64,000 bases of DNA from Antedon bifida. Lineage: Eukaryota; Echinodermata; Crinoidea; Comatulida; Antedonidae. Positions 36,415 to 48,962 of this stretch are shown one piece after another (the stretch's first letter is position 1; each line of letters starts with the position of its first letter). A model generated the notes under the pieces. It was not told the DNA's origin, made no database searches, and saw only the letters and a program-made list of their open reading frames with translations. Made by a program: the position numbers and the translations under genes. Where the stretch lies: contig OY727095.1 of the NCBI GenBank assembly GCA_963402885.1, forward strand, positions 4,283,001 through 4,347,000, written 5' to 3'.

Positions 36415-39400
36415 TTAAAAATTATAAGGACCAAGTATTTCTTTGTTTAAGTGTATAGTTTGATTGGCAAGATCTGCCAATTTAGGAAAGGCCGTTTGAT
36501 GTTCTCTCAATACCTGGAGAAGTTTCTCTAAGCCACCTTCTTTTCTCAGAAGAGAGCAGTATTTGTCAGCTAAAAAAATAGAACATTATTATAAAAAGTT
36601 TAGTTTTCACACTTAAAGTAACTTATAGCAGCAGCTTACCTGGATTAGATATTCTTTTAGGACCATGACAAAAGCTCTGTTTACACTATCAAACTTTATG
36701 TGACAAAAAAATATGCCCATGGACATGATGATGTCATATCAATACCATATTGATACCACACTTTTTTTTTTGTTAAACTAGTTTGATAGTGTAGACAGAG
36801 CGTTAGGAACGGCAGATTTTCTAGCATGTTCACTCACTTTAATTTTAAGAGATTTTTTAAGGAAAGCAGTTATAGTAATCTACAGTATTTGGATATTTCT
36901 TATTATTAATTTTGTGTTCTCTTATTGCCTAAATGAATTAAATATGTTTGTTTAATTCTTTTAAATTTCATCTTCAAATAAAAGTTTAAAATGTACGCAT
37001 TCAAACTTGGCGTAAAATAAACAGAAATATGAAAATAATAATCAATAAAAAAACATGAAATGCAAAATTAAATAAAAAAATTAAAATGAACTTACGATCA
37101 ACATGACAAAGATTCGTCAACGCCCAGACAGCCCAGTATTGGCATATTGGCGTATGTGACTTGTCTAAGAGACGTATTATTGGTTCAAATGATCTGAAAG
37201 ATGTATGTTAGTATTATTGAGAAACGCACTGTATAGTGATTCTTTATTAAAAGCAATAAATAGCTTACAGCCGATTTTCCACTAAGCAAATTTGTTCGCG
37301 CAAATGAAAGACTCAGCATGTGTATTCATGTTTCCATCTTCCAAATCCCTCTCCTTTGAGTTTTCACTTCGAATTGTTTCTACTTTTTGCAAAGCGAACA
37401 ATTGTGTAACCAATCAGAGCTCAGTAAATGATCTATGACCTGTTCATGAGCAGTCGTGCATGAACATGAATATCGCAGCTATTTGCTCTTGTAGTGGAAA
37501 GGGTAGTGCAATTTTTTTTGTGCAAACAAATTAGCCTAGTGGAAAAACGGCTTTAAGAGTTGCGGTGTTCTGCTTAAGTATTTAAGATAGTTTAGAAGTG
37601 CTTAAGTGAAAAACTGACAAAATGATAGTAACAATATGAAACACACCTGTAATTAATGTTACGTTTGGTATTTATATCCCAATGATCAATTGCTGTTTGT
37701 ATTTTTTCTATTATCTTTACTCTGTCCGTCACACGATCATCCCACTTCTGGGGACCATCGGACAAAATATGCGACAAAACCCCAGCAGCGTTGTAACTAA
37801 CTTCAATACCGTCACTTTTGTCAAACAATAGTACACTATAAAATAAGAAGAAATTTGATTATGTGTTGCATGGCAGGCTGATACATTAGACCTTAGTAGT
37901 TTTAACTGCTTCTAATCTTTGCTATGTGTAAAAAAAAATGAGCAACCAACCAGAGCTCACAAAATGGATTCAACATAAATATGATTGACAAACAAACAAC
38001 ATTTGCAGGTATTTTATCTTGTAAGTTGTAGTATTTTTTTTCAATGGATAAAAATATTCAATTTGTGGTCAGAGGTCAAAGATGAATTTTAGAAATTTGA
38101 CAACATGGGTTTTTATAACTAGCATGCTTCTATTTTTCTTAAAACACAATGTTTACACTTTCTCCATGATTTGCACACGAAGGCATAGGCATAGGCATTG
38201 ACATAGGAAACTGGCTTATATAGTGGAAATGAACAAGGGTGGAAAACTTTAAACCAAAACAAAGCCAGTTGCAATTCTAAAAATGTGATGATTCTAAAAT
38301 GCTTACCAAAATGTTTCCACATGATATAACAAGTCAGGACGAAGGAATGGCACCTCAGCTACATTACCCATAAGCCCCATCATGTTTCTGAGCAGCTCTT
38401 GTCTGTCAGGATATAACTAAAGAGAGAAAATAAAGTCAAAACCAACCAAGATTGCAATAATAGCTTTTTAAATTTTGGATGGAGGTAGACAAATTGATAC
38501 TACATTGGTATCATCTAAAGGTCTGTCCACACTATCAAACTAGTTTGACAAAAAAAGTGTGATGAGTCCAAATATGGTAGTGATATGCTTAAATTATGGT
38601 AGTGATATGACATCATCATGTACATATACGGCCACATCACATATTTTTGTCACACAAAGTTTGATAGTGTAGAGAGCACTTTAGATAGAAAAATTTATTT
38701 TTAGATTATTTAAGGATTTCAAGTTTTTGTTAATATTACCATTCTACATTGTTGAAATAAATGCAGACCTCCACCAGATACAAACATTTGGCAATTATCC
38801 GCAGTTTCATCTGAAAGTGGAATAAAAAATAAAAAACATTTAAAGAATGTTTTTTTAGAACAATTGAAAGGTTTTTGCTAGCCTGACAAAAAATTCATAG
38901 ATTATGATTTGTATTGCACAAAACTAATGTCCATAAACTACAAAGGTCGCAAAAAATTCTATTTTAGTCGAAAATAAAAATAAAGGACTTACCAGTCACA
39001 TTCCACAAGGTACTCCAAGCTGTTTCCATAACCTCATCGTATGTTCTCCTATCTACACGTTTCTTTATCAACCTCAACATACTCTACAACAACAACAAAA
39101 TATCTATAAGTTACATTTAGAATTTACTCAGTAAAATACTGCTGTTTAAAAATGAATGACATCACATGCTAAGTACGTGGTCACTTAATATTAAAAAGTC
39201 ACAGATTATATATTTATTAATGCAATAAAAAGTCCTGCATCAGCGCATGAACTAAGGATTCACTTAAACGAGTCCTACAAACAGTAATTGAAAACAAAAT
39301 GCCATCATAAAACATCAATGCGTGTCGATTAACACAGCACCAAAGACTACAAGCAATATTACATTTGGCTTAGTTGCTTAAGCTATCACAACCCTAAATT

Positions 39401-42400
39401 GTTTTATAGGCATGTGGAGATATTTGTTATACATTTTTACTGCCCGAATCATAGTGCTATTTATCATCAATATGCTTCATCGTTGTTAGACATAGCATGT
39501 TCTACTATTTTGTGCCATTTATTCCTGTTGTGGGCCAGTTTAATTTAATACAGTTTTCAAGTCGTCCTGTATCATTTTTGTCCATATCCTCTTTGGTCGT
39601 AAGCTACTTTCACATCAAGCACAAATATGGATATTTCAGTTGTGAAGCGAGGTCATTCATGCTCACTGCTGATTGGATGAAAGAAAGAAATTGTACGTTT
39701 TCACAAAAAAAATGGCTTCTTGATCCATCGCTACAAATTTGGAGCCCGAATCAGGTAAGGATTCAAATCGTACAAATTTGGTGTGAACGATCCTATACTT
39801 TACCACTGAAACCATTTTCCACGATATTTTTTTTTGGCACCGGAGCAAATCCGGGCGCGATGTGAAAGCAGCTTTATGATACAATTAAACAAAACATGCA
39901 CATATCTCTATTTACCTTTACGACACCTAATTTCCCCATAAGTTTCTTCTCCTCCCCTTCAACATGACACACAATATTATTACACATAAAAACGCACAAT
40001 CTCTCAACTAAATTATCAATGCCTTCGCTGTTGATTATGTTGATGAGTATTTTGGTGAAACGTTTGTACTGGAACTGGATGTTAAAGGGCAACTGGTTGT
40101 AAAGGGTCAGGCAACAGTTTCTTTGTAGAGTTAGACTTTTGGGATTGTTTTCCATTGCATCCAACAGAGCAACGATGATTAATCTGAAATTAAAATGTCG
40201 AAGTTGATTAAATATTTAAAATGAGGGATATTGGTGTGGTTATACAACAAAAGGAGTGACAAAGCTCATAGCATAAAGGCCCATTTACACTAGGACGATA
40301 AGGATCGACGATACATAGATAAACATGCATTTACACTAGGACGATAATGATCGACGATACATAGATAAGCATGCATTTACACTAGGACGATAATGATTGA
40401 CGATACATAGATAAGCATGCATTTACACTATGACGATAATGATCGACGATAAATAGATAAGCATGCATTTACACTATGACGATAATGATCGACGATAAAT
40501 AGATAAGCATGCATTTACACTATGACGATAATGATCGATTGATAAGCATGCATTTTTCTTACATAATACAAAGGAAATTAGAAAGATTTTCGTTCTAGAA
40601 CTATAGGATGATCATGTATGTTGTCTTTGATAAAAATAATATTTTTTAAAACCCAATCAAATGACGTCATGATTATTAACAATAAAATCGTTGTACATGT
40701 ATTGTCATGATATTATTGCTCTTATCAATCATGACGTCATTTGATTGGACATGTGAAAATATCATTTTCATCAAAGAAAGCATAGATGGTTATCCTATAG
40801 TTATAGGGTTTCTTTTGTTTTATGTACAGAAAATGCATATTTATCGTTGATTGTTATTGTCCTAGTGTAAATGGGCCTTTACAGAGGATGTACCAATAGG
40901 GCCAGTTTGAAGGGAAAAACAAACTTCATTTAACTAAATTTAGGACGTAACATTATTGCCCAGAATTTTTTAATATGTTGAGCTTTTTTGTTCATTAGGG
41001 TTACTATTTGAACTCTACAACCATTTTGAACTTTGAACTCTACAACCATTTTGAACTTTGAACTCTACAACCATACTAACCTTTTAGTTTTGAAAGATAA
41101 ACTCAACTGATATGGCTCACAACAAATGTGATACAACGATGCACTGTCAACGAAATTTAAAAAAAAAAGCTTTATAAATTATTCTACTACTTAATTCTTC
41201 AAACAAGATTTGAATCAATATAGATGTTAAGAGGTTGATCCTGTGTCCATAAGTGCACAAGGTAAATGATAAAGAATACATAAAAATCACAAAGTGCCAT
41301 TCATCTCCGGTTGTGCTGCAATAGCAGATAAATTGTTTTTTCAAACTAATACTGTATATCATAAACTCAAATTTTGTATACAAATTTATTTGTTGTACCT
41401 ACCTCCCAGATATTTGTATCGGGCAATTTCGAAGGTGTGTTTTCATGGCTACTACTATAAGCTAAACAAAAGAAAAAAAAAGTAAAATAAAAATATAAGT
41501 AAAAACAAGTGAGGCAAGCAATTTAGTCCTAGTATCAAGGTAAAGCTCTGTCTACACCATCATACTAGTTTGACAAAAAAGTCTAATGCACCCAAATATG
41601 GTAGAGATTATGCCCAAATAATTATATGGTAGTTATATGCCCAAATATGGTAGTGATGTACCCAAATATAGTAGTGATATGCACAAATATGGTAGTGACA
41701 TGACATCATCATGTCCATATATGGGCACATAATCACAATTCTCATGGAATGTAAACTTGACTAAAACTTACATTAGCGGCTCTTGGAATCTGCTTACAAT
41801 TTGCAGTTCTTACAACTTCAAAGAAAACGTTGAGAGCTTTGAGAAGAAAAGTGCTTCTACTTGTGTAAGCCTCAATGGCGTTAAGCACTTGGTCTTCATT
41901 GGCTTCACCAGCAACCTAAGAAAATAATTTATAAAACTTTATTGTCGAGAATAAAATAAGGAAATTTAAATGAAACATTCAAGTTTAGTTTACTCTTTAA
42001 ACCTAATTTACACAGACGAGCGGTAACGGTAAGCAAAAAAGTTTTATTTCGAAAGCTTGGTTCTCACTAGAGAATGCAAGGACGTATTCATATCAAAAGC
42101 AATAGATTATTTCTTCTACAGCCACTTGTCGTTGGTCTATGTGCTTGCGTTGCGTCTCTAGTGGGAACCAACCTTTATGACCATTTTTTACTCAAAATGT
42201 GGAGGGGAAACCCGTTCAGGATATATACAGATTCTACGTGGGTAAGTGCAGTTACCGCTCGTCTGTGTAGACTCCCAAGTGGGCCAGCAATGTCAGCCTA
42301 TTTCAAGGCGCTTACCTTTACTGCTGGCAAGTTCTCCAGGTCACACCCTGGACAATTCAATAGTCCTAGGAAGTGTAGAGGTCTCTGCAGACCTCTTAGG

Positions 42401-43991
42401 CCCTCAATACGTGAGCTTGCTGAATCACCCTTTGCCATTCTTTCTGCATTCGTTTCATCACTCTCATGATCAAGGTCAGTCATTTCTGACTGATCACCTC
42501 CACTGTAATCATAAAAAAAACATCATATCAAAAATAACTAAATGATAAAAAAGTTTTTGTTTATTTTGTTGAATATTGTACTAGCCCTAGAGAGGTGGGA
42601 CACGGGTGTGTCATTCACATCATAAGTCATTCACATCATAAGTCATTCACATTATACTATAAGCAATAACAAGAAGATTTGTTCTTACCCATCAATGCCC
42701 TTTTCTACACTGTTTCCAGACAAATCCAATGACATCAAATTTTTCAAATTCTGACATAAACATTTGAGAAATTCTGTTTTGATATTAAGCTTATCATCAG
42801 ACGTACTTGATATATCCAAATGACTGAAAACAAGAATTGAACACTTAAGCTCTGTCTCCACTATCAAACTAGTTTGACAACAAAAGTATGATGAGCCAAA
42901 ATATGGTAGTGATATGCCAAAATATGGTAGCGATATGTACAAATATGGTAGTGATATGACATCATTATGTCCATGGGCACATCAAATTTTTTGTTCACAT
43001 AAAGTTTGATAGTGGAGACAGAGCTTAAGGGTAGTTAATAAAAAACATTTTTAAATTTCTAGGTATTTCCTGCATTTTTTATTTTTTTAAAATAAAACAT
43101 ATAAATTTTTTTCTCTTTTTGTTTTGAATGTTTTGTATATGTACTATCCAAAATAAAGGATATTTTATTAATTTTGATAAACAATCGGTTGATAAGGAGT
43201 GGCAAAAGAGGCGACACAAAATACAAGGGATAGTAACCTGTATAGTGTATAAACATATAGTGATGAATGAAGAGAAATTGTAAAAACAGAAGTATTGTAC
43301 TTTACCTTAAATTGACCAATTTACAAAGATATTCTAGACTATGTTGTACCAGTATGCAGTCATGCAGAACAAGTGATTTAAGAGTTGCCCTTACAGGATC
43401 CAGGAACATCAGGTCACCATTTTTTACAATATTCGACACATCCAGTGATTTTAAATGCTCAAGTTGTCTTACAATGCAATAAAGTTGCATGGCTTCAACT
43501 CCAGTGTTTGATAAGTTTAATAATCGTAATCTACGAAAAGCGACATCTCCGTTTTTGTAGCCTTGGATAATCGAAGTGTTTTCTAACTTTAAAACTTGTA
43601 ATTCGGTTTGTTCGTTTACGTACTGAAATCCGCATGGAGTTAAGTTGTGACAATTTGATAAGTTTAGTTCAACAAGTTTTTGTTTTCGTACATACATTAA
43701 ACATCTGTCTGTGACGTTTGTGTTTGCAACTTCCATCCGCTTCAGATGTGCCTTGCTAGTGTCGGTGAAGAGTTTCATAAACGACTCGGACACGTTCTCA
43801 GATTCAGCGTGTAAACTCATCAGTTTGTCACTGATTGACGAGCAAAGTACGACATCTTCTCGTAACTTAACATGCTCACCGCTGCTGCTCATGACGCAGA
43901 ACGAACTTGGATTATTGGCAATGAATCCAATTAACTGATCAGCCAATGGGATGGGATTATTGTCATTGTTAATCATATTGGAGCCCGTCAT
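36415..43991 (-). CDS. ZER1: ZER1 orthologue (ZYG11 family, CUL2 ubiquitin-ligase substrate receptor)
   Basis: Coding exons (minus): 43991-43306, 42823-42689, 42502-42316, 41915-41772, 41461-41403, 41143-41081, 40183-39916, 39083-38993, 38810-38740, 38416-38307, 37835-37647, 37193-37096, 36569-36415; all GT-AG, frame closed, 751 aa (human ZER1 766). The N-terminal half is leucine-rich (LVELNLSNCHNL, LRLLNLSNTGVEAM, LMSLDLSGNSV). RPLHFLGLLNCPG and VLNAIEAYTSR start the C-terminal half, followed by ARM repeats (LQRNCCLTLYNQLPF, SYNAAGVLSHILSDGP, WDINTKRNINYRSFEPIIRL, DPDKYCSLLRKEGG) that match ZER1 better than ZYG11B. Vertebrate ZER1 with CUL2-Elongin B/C recognises glycine N-degrons. The exon carrying the start begins at 44102 with a short upstream frame (MMNQEMITKLL) ending before the main ATG, which may dampen translation. 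Confidence 0.95.
36670..36804. mobile_element. MITE family 1, copy 10
   Basis: Complete: left GCTCTGTTTACACTATCAAA, right CTAGTTTGATAGTGTAGACA; in the last ZER1 intron. Confidence 0.85.
37269..37552. mobile_element. MITE family 3 (AGCCGNTTTTCCACTA ends)
   Basis: It starts AGCCGATTTTCCACTAAGCA and ends GCCTAGTGGAAAAACGGCT; subterminal ATTTGTTCGCGCAAA and TTTGTGCAAACAAAT are also inverted. It is 284 bp, non-coding, in a ZER1 intron. Only one copy is in the window, so family status is assumed. Confidence 0.7.
38513..38686. mobile_element. MITE family 1, copy 11
   Basis: The ends TCTAAAGGTCTGTCCACACT and GTGTAGAGAGCACTTTAGA include extra inverted terminal bases. The internal unit AATATGGTAGTGATATG is present twice, once diverged. 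Confidence 0.8.
39601..39874. mobile_element. MITE-like element with GCTNCTTTCACATC ends
   Basis: Left AAGCTACTTTCACATCAAGC and right GCGCGATGTGAAAGCAGCTT are imperfect inverted repeats, 274 bp apart, in a ZER1 intron. A 122-codon open frame crossing it is not considered a gene. Confidence 0.6.
40274..40881. mobile_element. inverted-repeat element with internal 46-bp tandem array
   Basis: The ends TAAAGGCCCATTTACACTAG and CTAGTGTAAATGGGCCTTTA are perfect 20-bp inverted repeats. Next to the left end are six copies of a 46-bp unit (40282-40551) that itself begins CATTTACACTAGGACGATAA. The right part (about 40590-40810) is a long imperfect palindrome centred on ATGACGTCAT pairs and flanked by CTATAGGAT and ATCCTATAG. 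Non-coding; in a ZER1 intron. Confidence 0.85.
41007..41074. repeat. 25-bp tandem repeat beside a ZER1 splice donor
   Basis: About 2.6 copies of TTTGAACTCTACAACCATTT plus TGAAC end 7 bases before the exon edge at 41081. Confidence 0.75.
41541..41760. mobile_element. MITE family 1, copy 12 (internal array expanded, right end lost)
   Basis: Left end TAAAGCTCTGTCTACACCAT. The interior carries five or six successive units of (TATG)CCCAAATATGGTAGTGA before ATGACATCATCATGTCCATA. No right terminal repeat was found. Confidence 0.75.
42056..42172. mobile_element. MITE family 2, copy 4
   Basis: Left CTTGGTTCTCACTAGAG and right CTCTAGTGGGAACCAA with CTTGCGTTGCGTCTC inside; short version in a ZER1 intron. 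Confidence 0.65.
42844..43028. mobile_element. MITE family 1, copy 13
   Basis: The ends TTAAGCTCTGTCTCCACTAT and AGTGGAGACAGAGCTTAA are perfectly inverted and share the same T-to-C change relative to other copies. Three internal AAATATGGTAG(T/C)GATATG units. Confidence 0.85.
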
Positions 43992-44102
43992 TTTTTTGGG
44001 TTTAGGTCCTTCTTGATTTGCAGAAGGCAATAGTGGTGTTATACCATATTAGTCCAGTGAGTATATCTAAAGTAGCTTGGTTATCATTTCTTGATTCATC
44101 AT

Positions 44103-44185
44103 CTGAAACAACACAATTGTGAAATTATTATTAATATTAGCCTACTTTAGGTTTAGGCTTACTGTACTATTCTAGCTAGGCCCGC

Positions 44186-44217
<32 letters not shown>

Positions 44218-46542
44218 CATTACAAACAAGTTTGCCATTTAGAAAACAGTCGTCAACTAAATTGTTTTCTCTCTCTTGAAAGCCTAACTCTTGCCTAGGC
44301 CTAGCGGGGATCTTATCCTCTCTGACCTGAAACCAACCAAACAGCGTATGCTGCGCCTCTAACACACTCACTGCATGCCCTACTGCCGCTAGACTAGCTA
44401 GGCCTAGAGTTTTATTAGCTAATACAAGCTAGCCTAGGCTACGCTAGATATCCTTTCTAAACACTAATATAGGCCTATAGGACATTTAAAACGTCTGTGA
44501 TTATATCATTTGTTCTAATAAACATATTTAATTAAATCAACGTACGTAATAGGCCGCCTACGTAAAACTTATGAGACTCACACCGCCCTCTAACAATAAT
44601 TATCTATATGGATGGTTAATTCTGACATATAGGCGAGTACAATGGAAAAAACTGCCTTGGATACCTACCTGATCCAGGGAGTAACAACTCCCTGCCTGAT
44701 CTATCTCAGATGCACCGCGAAATGTAAATTTGATAACATTAGTTTTCACTATTACGATATTGTTCTATATTTCTATCTTAAGAAGATATTATAAAGAGTT
44801 TTACAACAAAATTTTTGATTTCAACTCAATTTCAATGAACGCGGTCAAAGTAATTTCCGGGTTCAAGATGAGTTCACGAGTTCACCTTGCAACTACCTGG
44901 TTTCAACTAAGTTGGCCGTTAGTGGCTATAGCCATTTTAGTGTTTTTTTTTGCTTTTTTTCGGATCGGACCGCGCGTGTGAAGGTACAGTAGTAATAAAT
45001 AAAATAAAAATTATACTGCAAATTAATAATAATTAATATTAATGTTTCAGTTTGGATCACCAGCACTAAACTCTTTCTGTACAATTTTCTCAGCAAAAAA
45101 AAAACAAAAAACATTTCCCCCTCAACAGGGAAGTTAGCTAAGCATATAAACAATAGTTTTATTATTATTGTATTTGTTAAACGATTATCATCAAATGTAG
45201 AAAATAGTAACTGAACTGATGTAGGCCTACAGTAAGTAAAAACATTTAAAGGAACTGTTAAAAACAACACATTGAGTAACCCTAGTAGATCAGAGATTGT
45301 GCTTATGTAACACATTAGTAACTAGTAATTTTTTTTTTTTTATCAGCAAACATATTTACAATAAGATACTGTAACATGTGAGCGTGATCAAATGTTTGCT
45401 ATGATGCCATTATCTTTCAGAACTTTCATTAGTTTGTAAAGTTTGAGGACTGCAGTATTTTCTAAACATAATCTCACGGAATCTTTCTATATACATATCT
45501 AGACATAAGCTGAGAAATGTGAGCTCAATCCAACTACACGCCTACCAACTCCCATATGCATTGAGCTGCATGGTCTTAACACACTTTTGTAATCATCTTT
45601 GCAAATGAAATGTTTTACCTATCTATCTTTGTGAATAACGACTGTATTACATGCCTTTGGTTCACCCGATTGTGTCTCTGCACGAAATTAGCGTATGCAT
45701 GGATTGAATGCAACTGTGTACAGGAAACCATTCGATGTATACCTTTTCCGGATTATTCTGTTTTGCGTCCTCGTTTATCGTAAATCCGAAATTACGTAAG
45801 TAAGTAGGGATCTCGAGAATCAAGCATAGGAACGGTTTTCAAAAACTTCTGAAACGATCATTTTTATATAATATTAGCCGATTTGTTTCATCAGAGAATA
45901 AGTTAAGGGTGGTTAGATTGGTTTAATTAACCAGACTCAAACACATTTGATACGATCATTTTCTACAGACAAAGCATTTAGTGCCATTTCAGAAAAATAT
46001 CATATGGTCACTTACAATGTTATATGTTGATTAGAACACAATACAAATTGTACTGCCTTACCCCGGCCCCGTACGCGGTCCAGTTTAGGAATACACATTT
46101 CGAACAACAATGAATAAAAGTAGAAATACAAATACAAATTCACAGTCAAAATAAAGTAAAAATCAATGGCCTAAAATCAGAAACTTTATTCTACTATTCA
46201 AAACACAACAATTAAACACCATAACCAATATACCATACACTTGAACTTTAACTACTTTTTTTACCACTACAAACATAACTGCAGTAAAATGATCTAATGT
46301 ATCTAAAACGTATACTATATATAGAAAAAATCGTATACTTTCTATGAATTGATGTTATCATTTGGGTTCAAAGAATGGTTGTTGATGTGTTGATTTACCT
46401 CTATTTTAAGAGATAAGAGAGGTGGATATTTGCATTTGACCAAGATTAAGATAGTCAAAGTTTTTCTTTCTCATTATTATCAACTATTCCATTCCACTAG
46501 TCCATTATTTGTATACACCAAAACGTTAGCTGTATCTTTGTG
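44103..46542. other. interval upstream of ZER1, no firm gene
   Basis: It contains the ZER1 5' region, an (AAT)n microsatellite at about 44187-44214, several TAGGCCTA octamers, one short hydrophobic plus-strand frame at 44868-44981 (see findings) and the 3' flank of the first death-effector gene. Nothing else was recognised. Confidence 0.5.
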
Positions 46543-48052
46543 TTATCTCTTTAACACTTTGTTAACTTCTTTGAGTTTGTCTTCCTTCAGCAACCCTCGG
46601 GGTTCAAAGTCCAAAATCAAACTCCAGCTGTCTGTGTACTTCTTAAGTTTAGGAAAGTTGTATCTTCCATCAAGAGTTTTGATTTCCGAATCATTAAGAC
46701 TCTTTGCTAAATCAAAAATCTTTATTGTGTGTGGTGAAAATGTTACTACATTACGTTCCTCGATATTGTTGAATGGAGGAAGTTTTTCTCTAATGCTTGA
46801 TTCAAAACCAAGTTGGTTAGTTACTTTTATTGCATCATACAGGACAGAAATATTTGTTTGATCCAGTAGCTTAGACCGTGTTAAAAGAGTTAACAGGTCA
46901 AGTGTACAAGTAACTTTTTTCAATTCTACAATGTCGCCTAACATTTCTATGCATAGGACTTTTAGCCTGTTCAGAAGATTACTGTCATCGTACCATTGTG
47001 CAAAGTCCGTGATTAACTGTTGAAAATCATCTATCGAGAGATCTATACGGTTGAAGAAAATCATGTTACCATTAATACTATTATCTATATAGAAATTTAC
47101 GTAAGGGCATGTATTAAAATTTAGGCTAAACTTATCACATAGAAATAGTTAATTTATCATCATCATCATCAGCACCATCACCATCATCATAAATTGTGAT
47201 CTTTTTCGTCGCCTTCTCATTATTTTCTCTTTATTATCATTCTTCTTTGTAAGTAATTTACCTTCACTTCTTGGTTGACATTCTTGACTCGATGATGCGC
47301 CCTCATTCTGGTCGTTTTCACTATTGCCTACAAAGTAATCGATTAATACAATTAACACCAACTTAAATTATTAAGATTTACTAAATAATAATTTTTATTT
47401 TAAAAGGGAATTTGTAGATAATTCAGCAACGTAGTAGATTTATACGAGGAATTAAAATAATTAAAATTAAAATACATTGTGTATTTAGTTTGAGATGAGA
47501 TAGTAGAGGACCAAAATACATACCATCAGGAGGAAGGCCTAGTGTTTTCCTTGCTCGTTTGCCAAGACAATCAGCGAACGTTTTTATTTTCTCTGGATTA
47601 TCTTCTAAGTCTAAGTCTAGCTCTAGTTTCAGTACTACGTCCCAGACATTATCAAACTTATGTTGTCTCAGACCGTAGTTGGAAACAAGAGCTTTAAATG
47701 CACTTGGGTCAACTCCTAATAGAACCTTAAAGAGTCTCTGTCGATATTGTGACAACTGTGGATCATCCGTCGTATTCTGAACGTTGTTGTCTTTCATATA
47801 CCGCCTTACAAGATCTTCAGTTCCCTTAACTCCTGAAAGTTTCGTAATCTCTAACAAGAAGTTAACTTTAGTTGGTGAGATAGAACCTTTGTCTTCGAGT
47901 GCATTAAATAAGTCGTTTCCAATAGAATCTGGATTCGTAATGTCACCCATATCCAAGTGATCAGATAATATACACCTTAACCGAAGGTAATTTTCACCTA
48001 CGTAACATTTACCGAGATCAGATTTTAATTTTTGGAACATTTTAGCTGCCAT
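46543..48052 (-). CDS. death-effector-domain gene 1, long form (364 aa)
   Basis: Exons (minus): 48052-47524, 47327-47262, 47042-46543; GT-AG; 1095 nt. The start MAAKMFQKL aligns with MAESKLYEF in the paralogues, so the in-frame M at 48118 was not used. Exon 1 holds two death-fold domains: one around DLFNALEDKGSISPTKVNFL (about 5-95), one around YRQRLFKVLLGVDPSAFKAL (about 103-172). Exon 2 is an acidic Ser/Gln/Glu linker (NDQNEGASSSQECQP). Exon 3 encodes a second pair: LKVLCIEMLGDIVELKKV to ISVLYDAIKVTNQLG, then FSPHTIKIFDLAKSLNDSEI to SWSLILDFEPRGLLKEDKL. The DxxGLLxxxNxxxLxxxL pattern is typical of DEDs. No caspase or death domain is attached, so it would act as an adaptor or inhibitor. The DED call is by pattern only. 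Confidence 0.7.
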
Positions 48053-48859
48053 TTTTCGTGATTTAATAAGAAATGCGTTACCTTTTAGTTGTATGTATGG
48101 TCCTTTCAACGCAATCAAACAAGTATGTTTGGCACACCCTAAAAATGGCGACTATCTTGTTCATCTAATTAGCATATGCATGAATAGATACTGAATATGA
48201 ATGAAGGTATATTGATTTTGAATATGATTTTCGTAAAAGTAACTCAGCGTATTTAGATTAAATTTAAGATTATAAACATAATTACCGATAGTTACTCAAA
48301 GTTCATGTATACATAATGTTATGTCTCACATTTAACATGATAACATTGTTTTTAAAGCGATTCTCTTACCGCACATTACAATTTGTTTGGGGGGTTTTTG
48401 GCCAATTTAATAGTACGTTCTTATAATCACCCGTCTGATCTTGATCATATTTTCCATTGTGCTCAATTAACTATGCAGGACCGTACCACTTTTCTGAGAT
48501 GTAAGTTTTACAGAATGAAATAAACAATGAAAACAAACCCCACAAAAAAGCGGTATCATTTGAAAAAGGAGCGATTTTCAAACTACTCGTATAAAAAACC
48601 TGTACATTAAATCAAATTATGTTTAAAAATTACAAATCAAATATTATAACTCTTGCCTCTTGTACAAAAATGAAGTTTTTTGGACAATTTGTTCTCGAGA
48701 AAATACAATTTTAGTTTACTTGTCACGTTAAGACTGCTCACAGGCTTTTGAAAAGTGTCTTTAACATTAGCAGGTCACTGAAAATCCATGAGACTGCTTC
48801 AAAGAAAGAGAAATACAACGTTGCATTGTAATATTTATTAGAATTGGCTGAGTTTGAAT

Positions 48860-48962
48860 ATTTTAATTAGGGCTATTCCATTATAGTGGTAGTAGTATCG
48901 TACACTCCACTCTTTTCATGTACGGGATTTTCCATTCAGTTTAATTATAGCTTGAAATTAAC
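48860..48962. mobile_element. MITE family 4, copy 1 (right half)
   Basis: GGCTATTCCATTATAGTGG through CATGTACGGGATTTTCCATT and AATTATAGCTT. The left half is missing. It lies about 0.8 kb upstream of death-effector gene 1. Confidence 0.6.

Noticed and set aside
39497-39865. 122-codon plus-strand open frame
   Set aside because: It crosses the ends of an inverted-repeat element inside a ZER1 intron and has no domain or splice context.
40282-40551. CRISPR-like array
   Set aside because: The 46-bp units are contiguous direct repeats without unique spacers and lie inside a transposon in a eukaryotic intron.
43992-44030. Upstream non-ATG start extending ZER1
   Set aside because: The frame is open upstream only to a stop shortly before and lacks an ATG; the ATG at 43991 is the first usable one.
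46430-46861. 143-codon plus-strand open frame
   Set aside because: Antisense shadow of exon 3 of death-effector gene 1; similar shadows occur at 51448, 55147, 57979, 61174 and 62384.
47423-47523. Read-through of death-effector gene 1 exon 1 past its donor
   Set aside because: The same donor position is used in genes 2 and 5, and the linker exon joins in phase.
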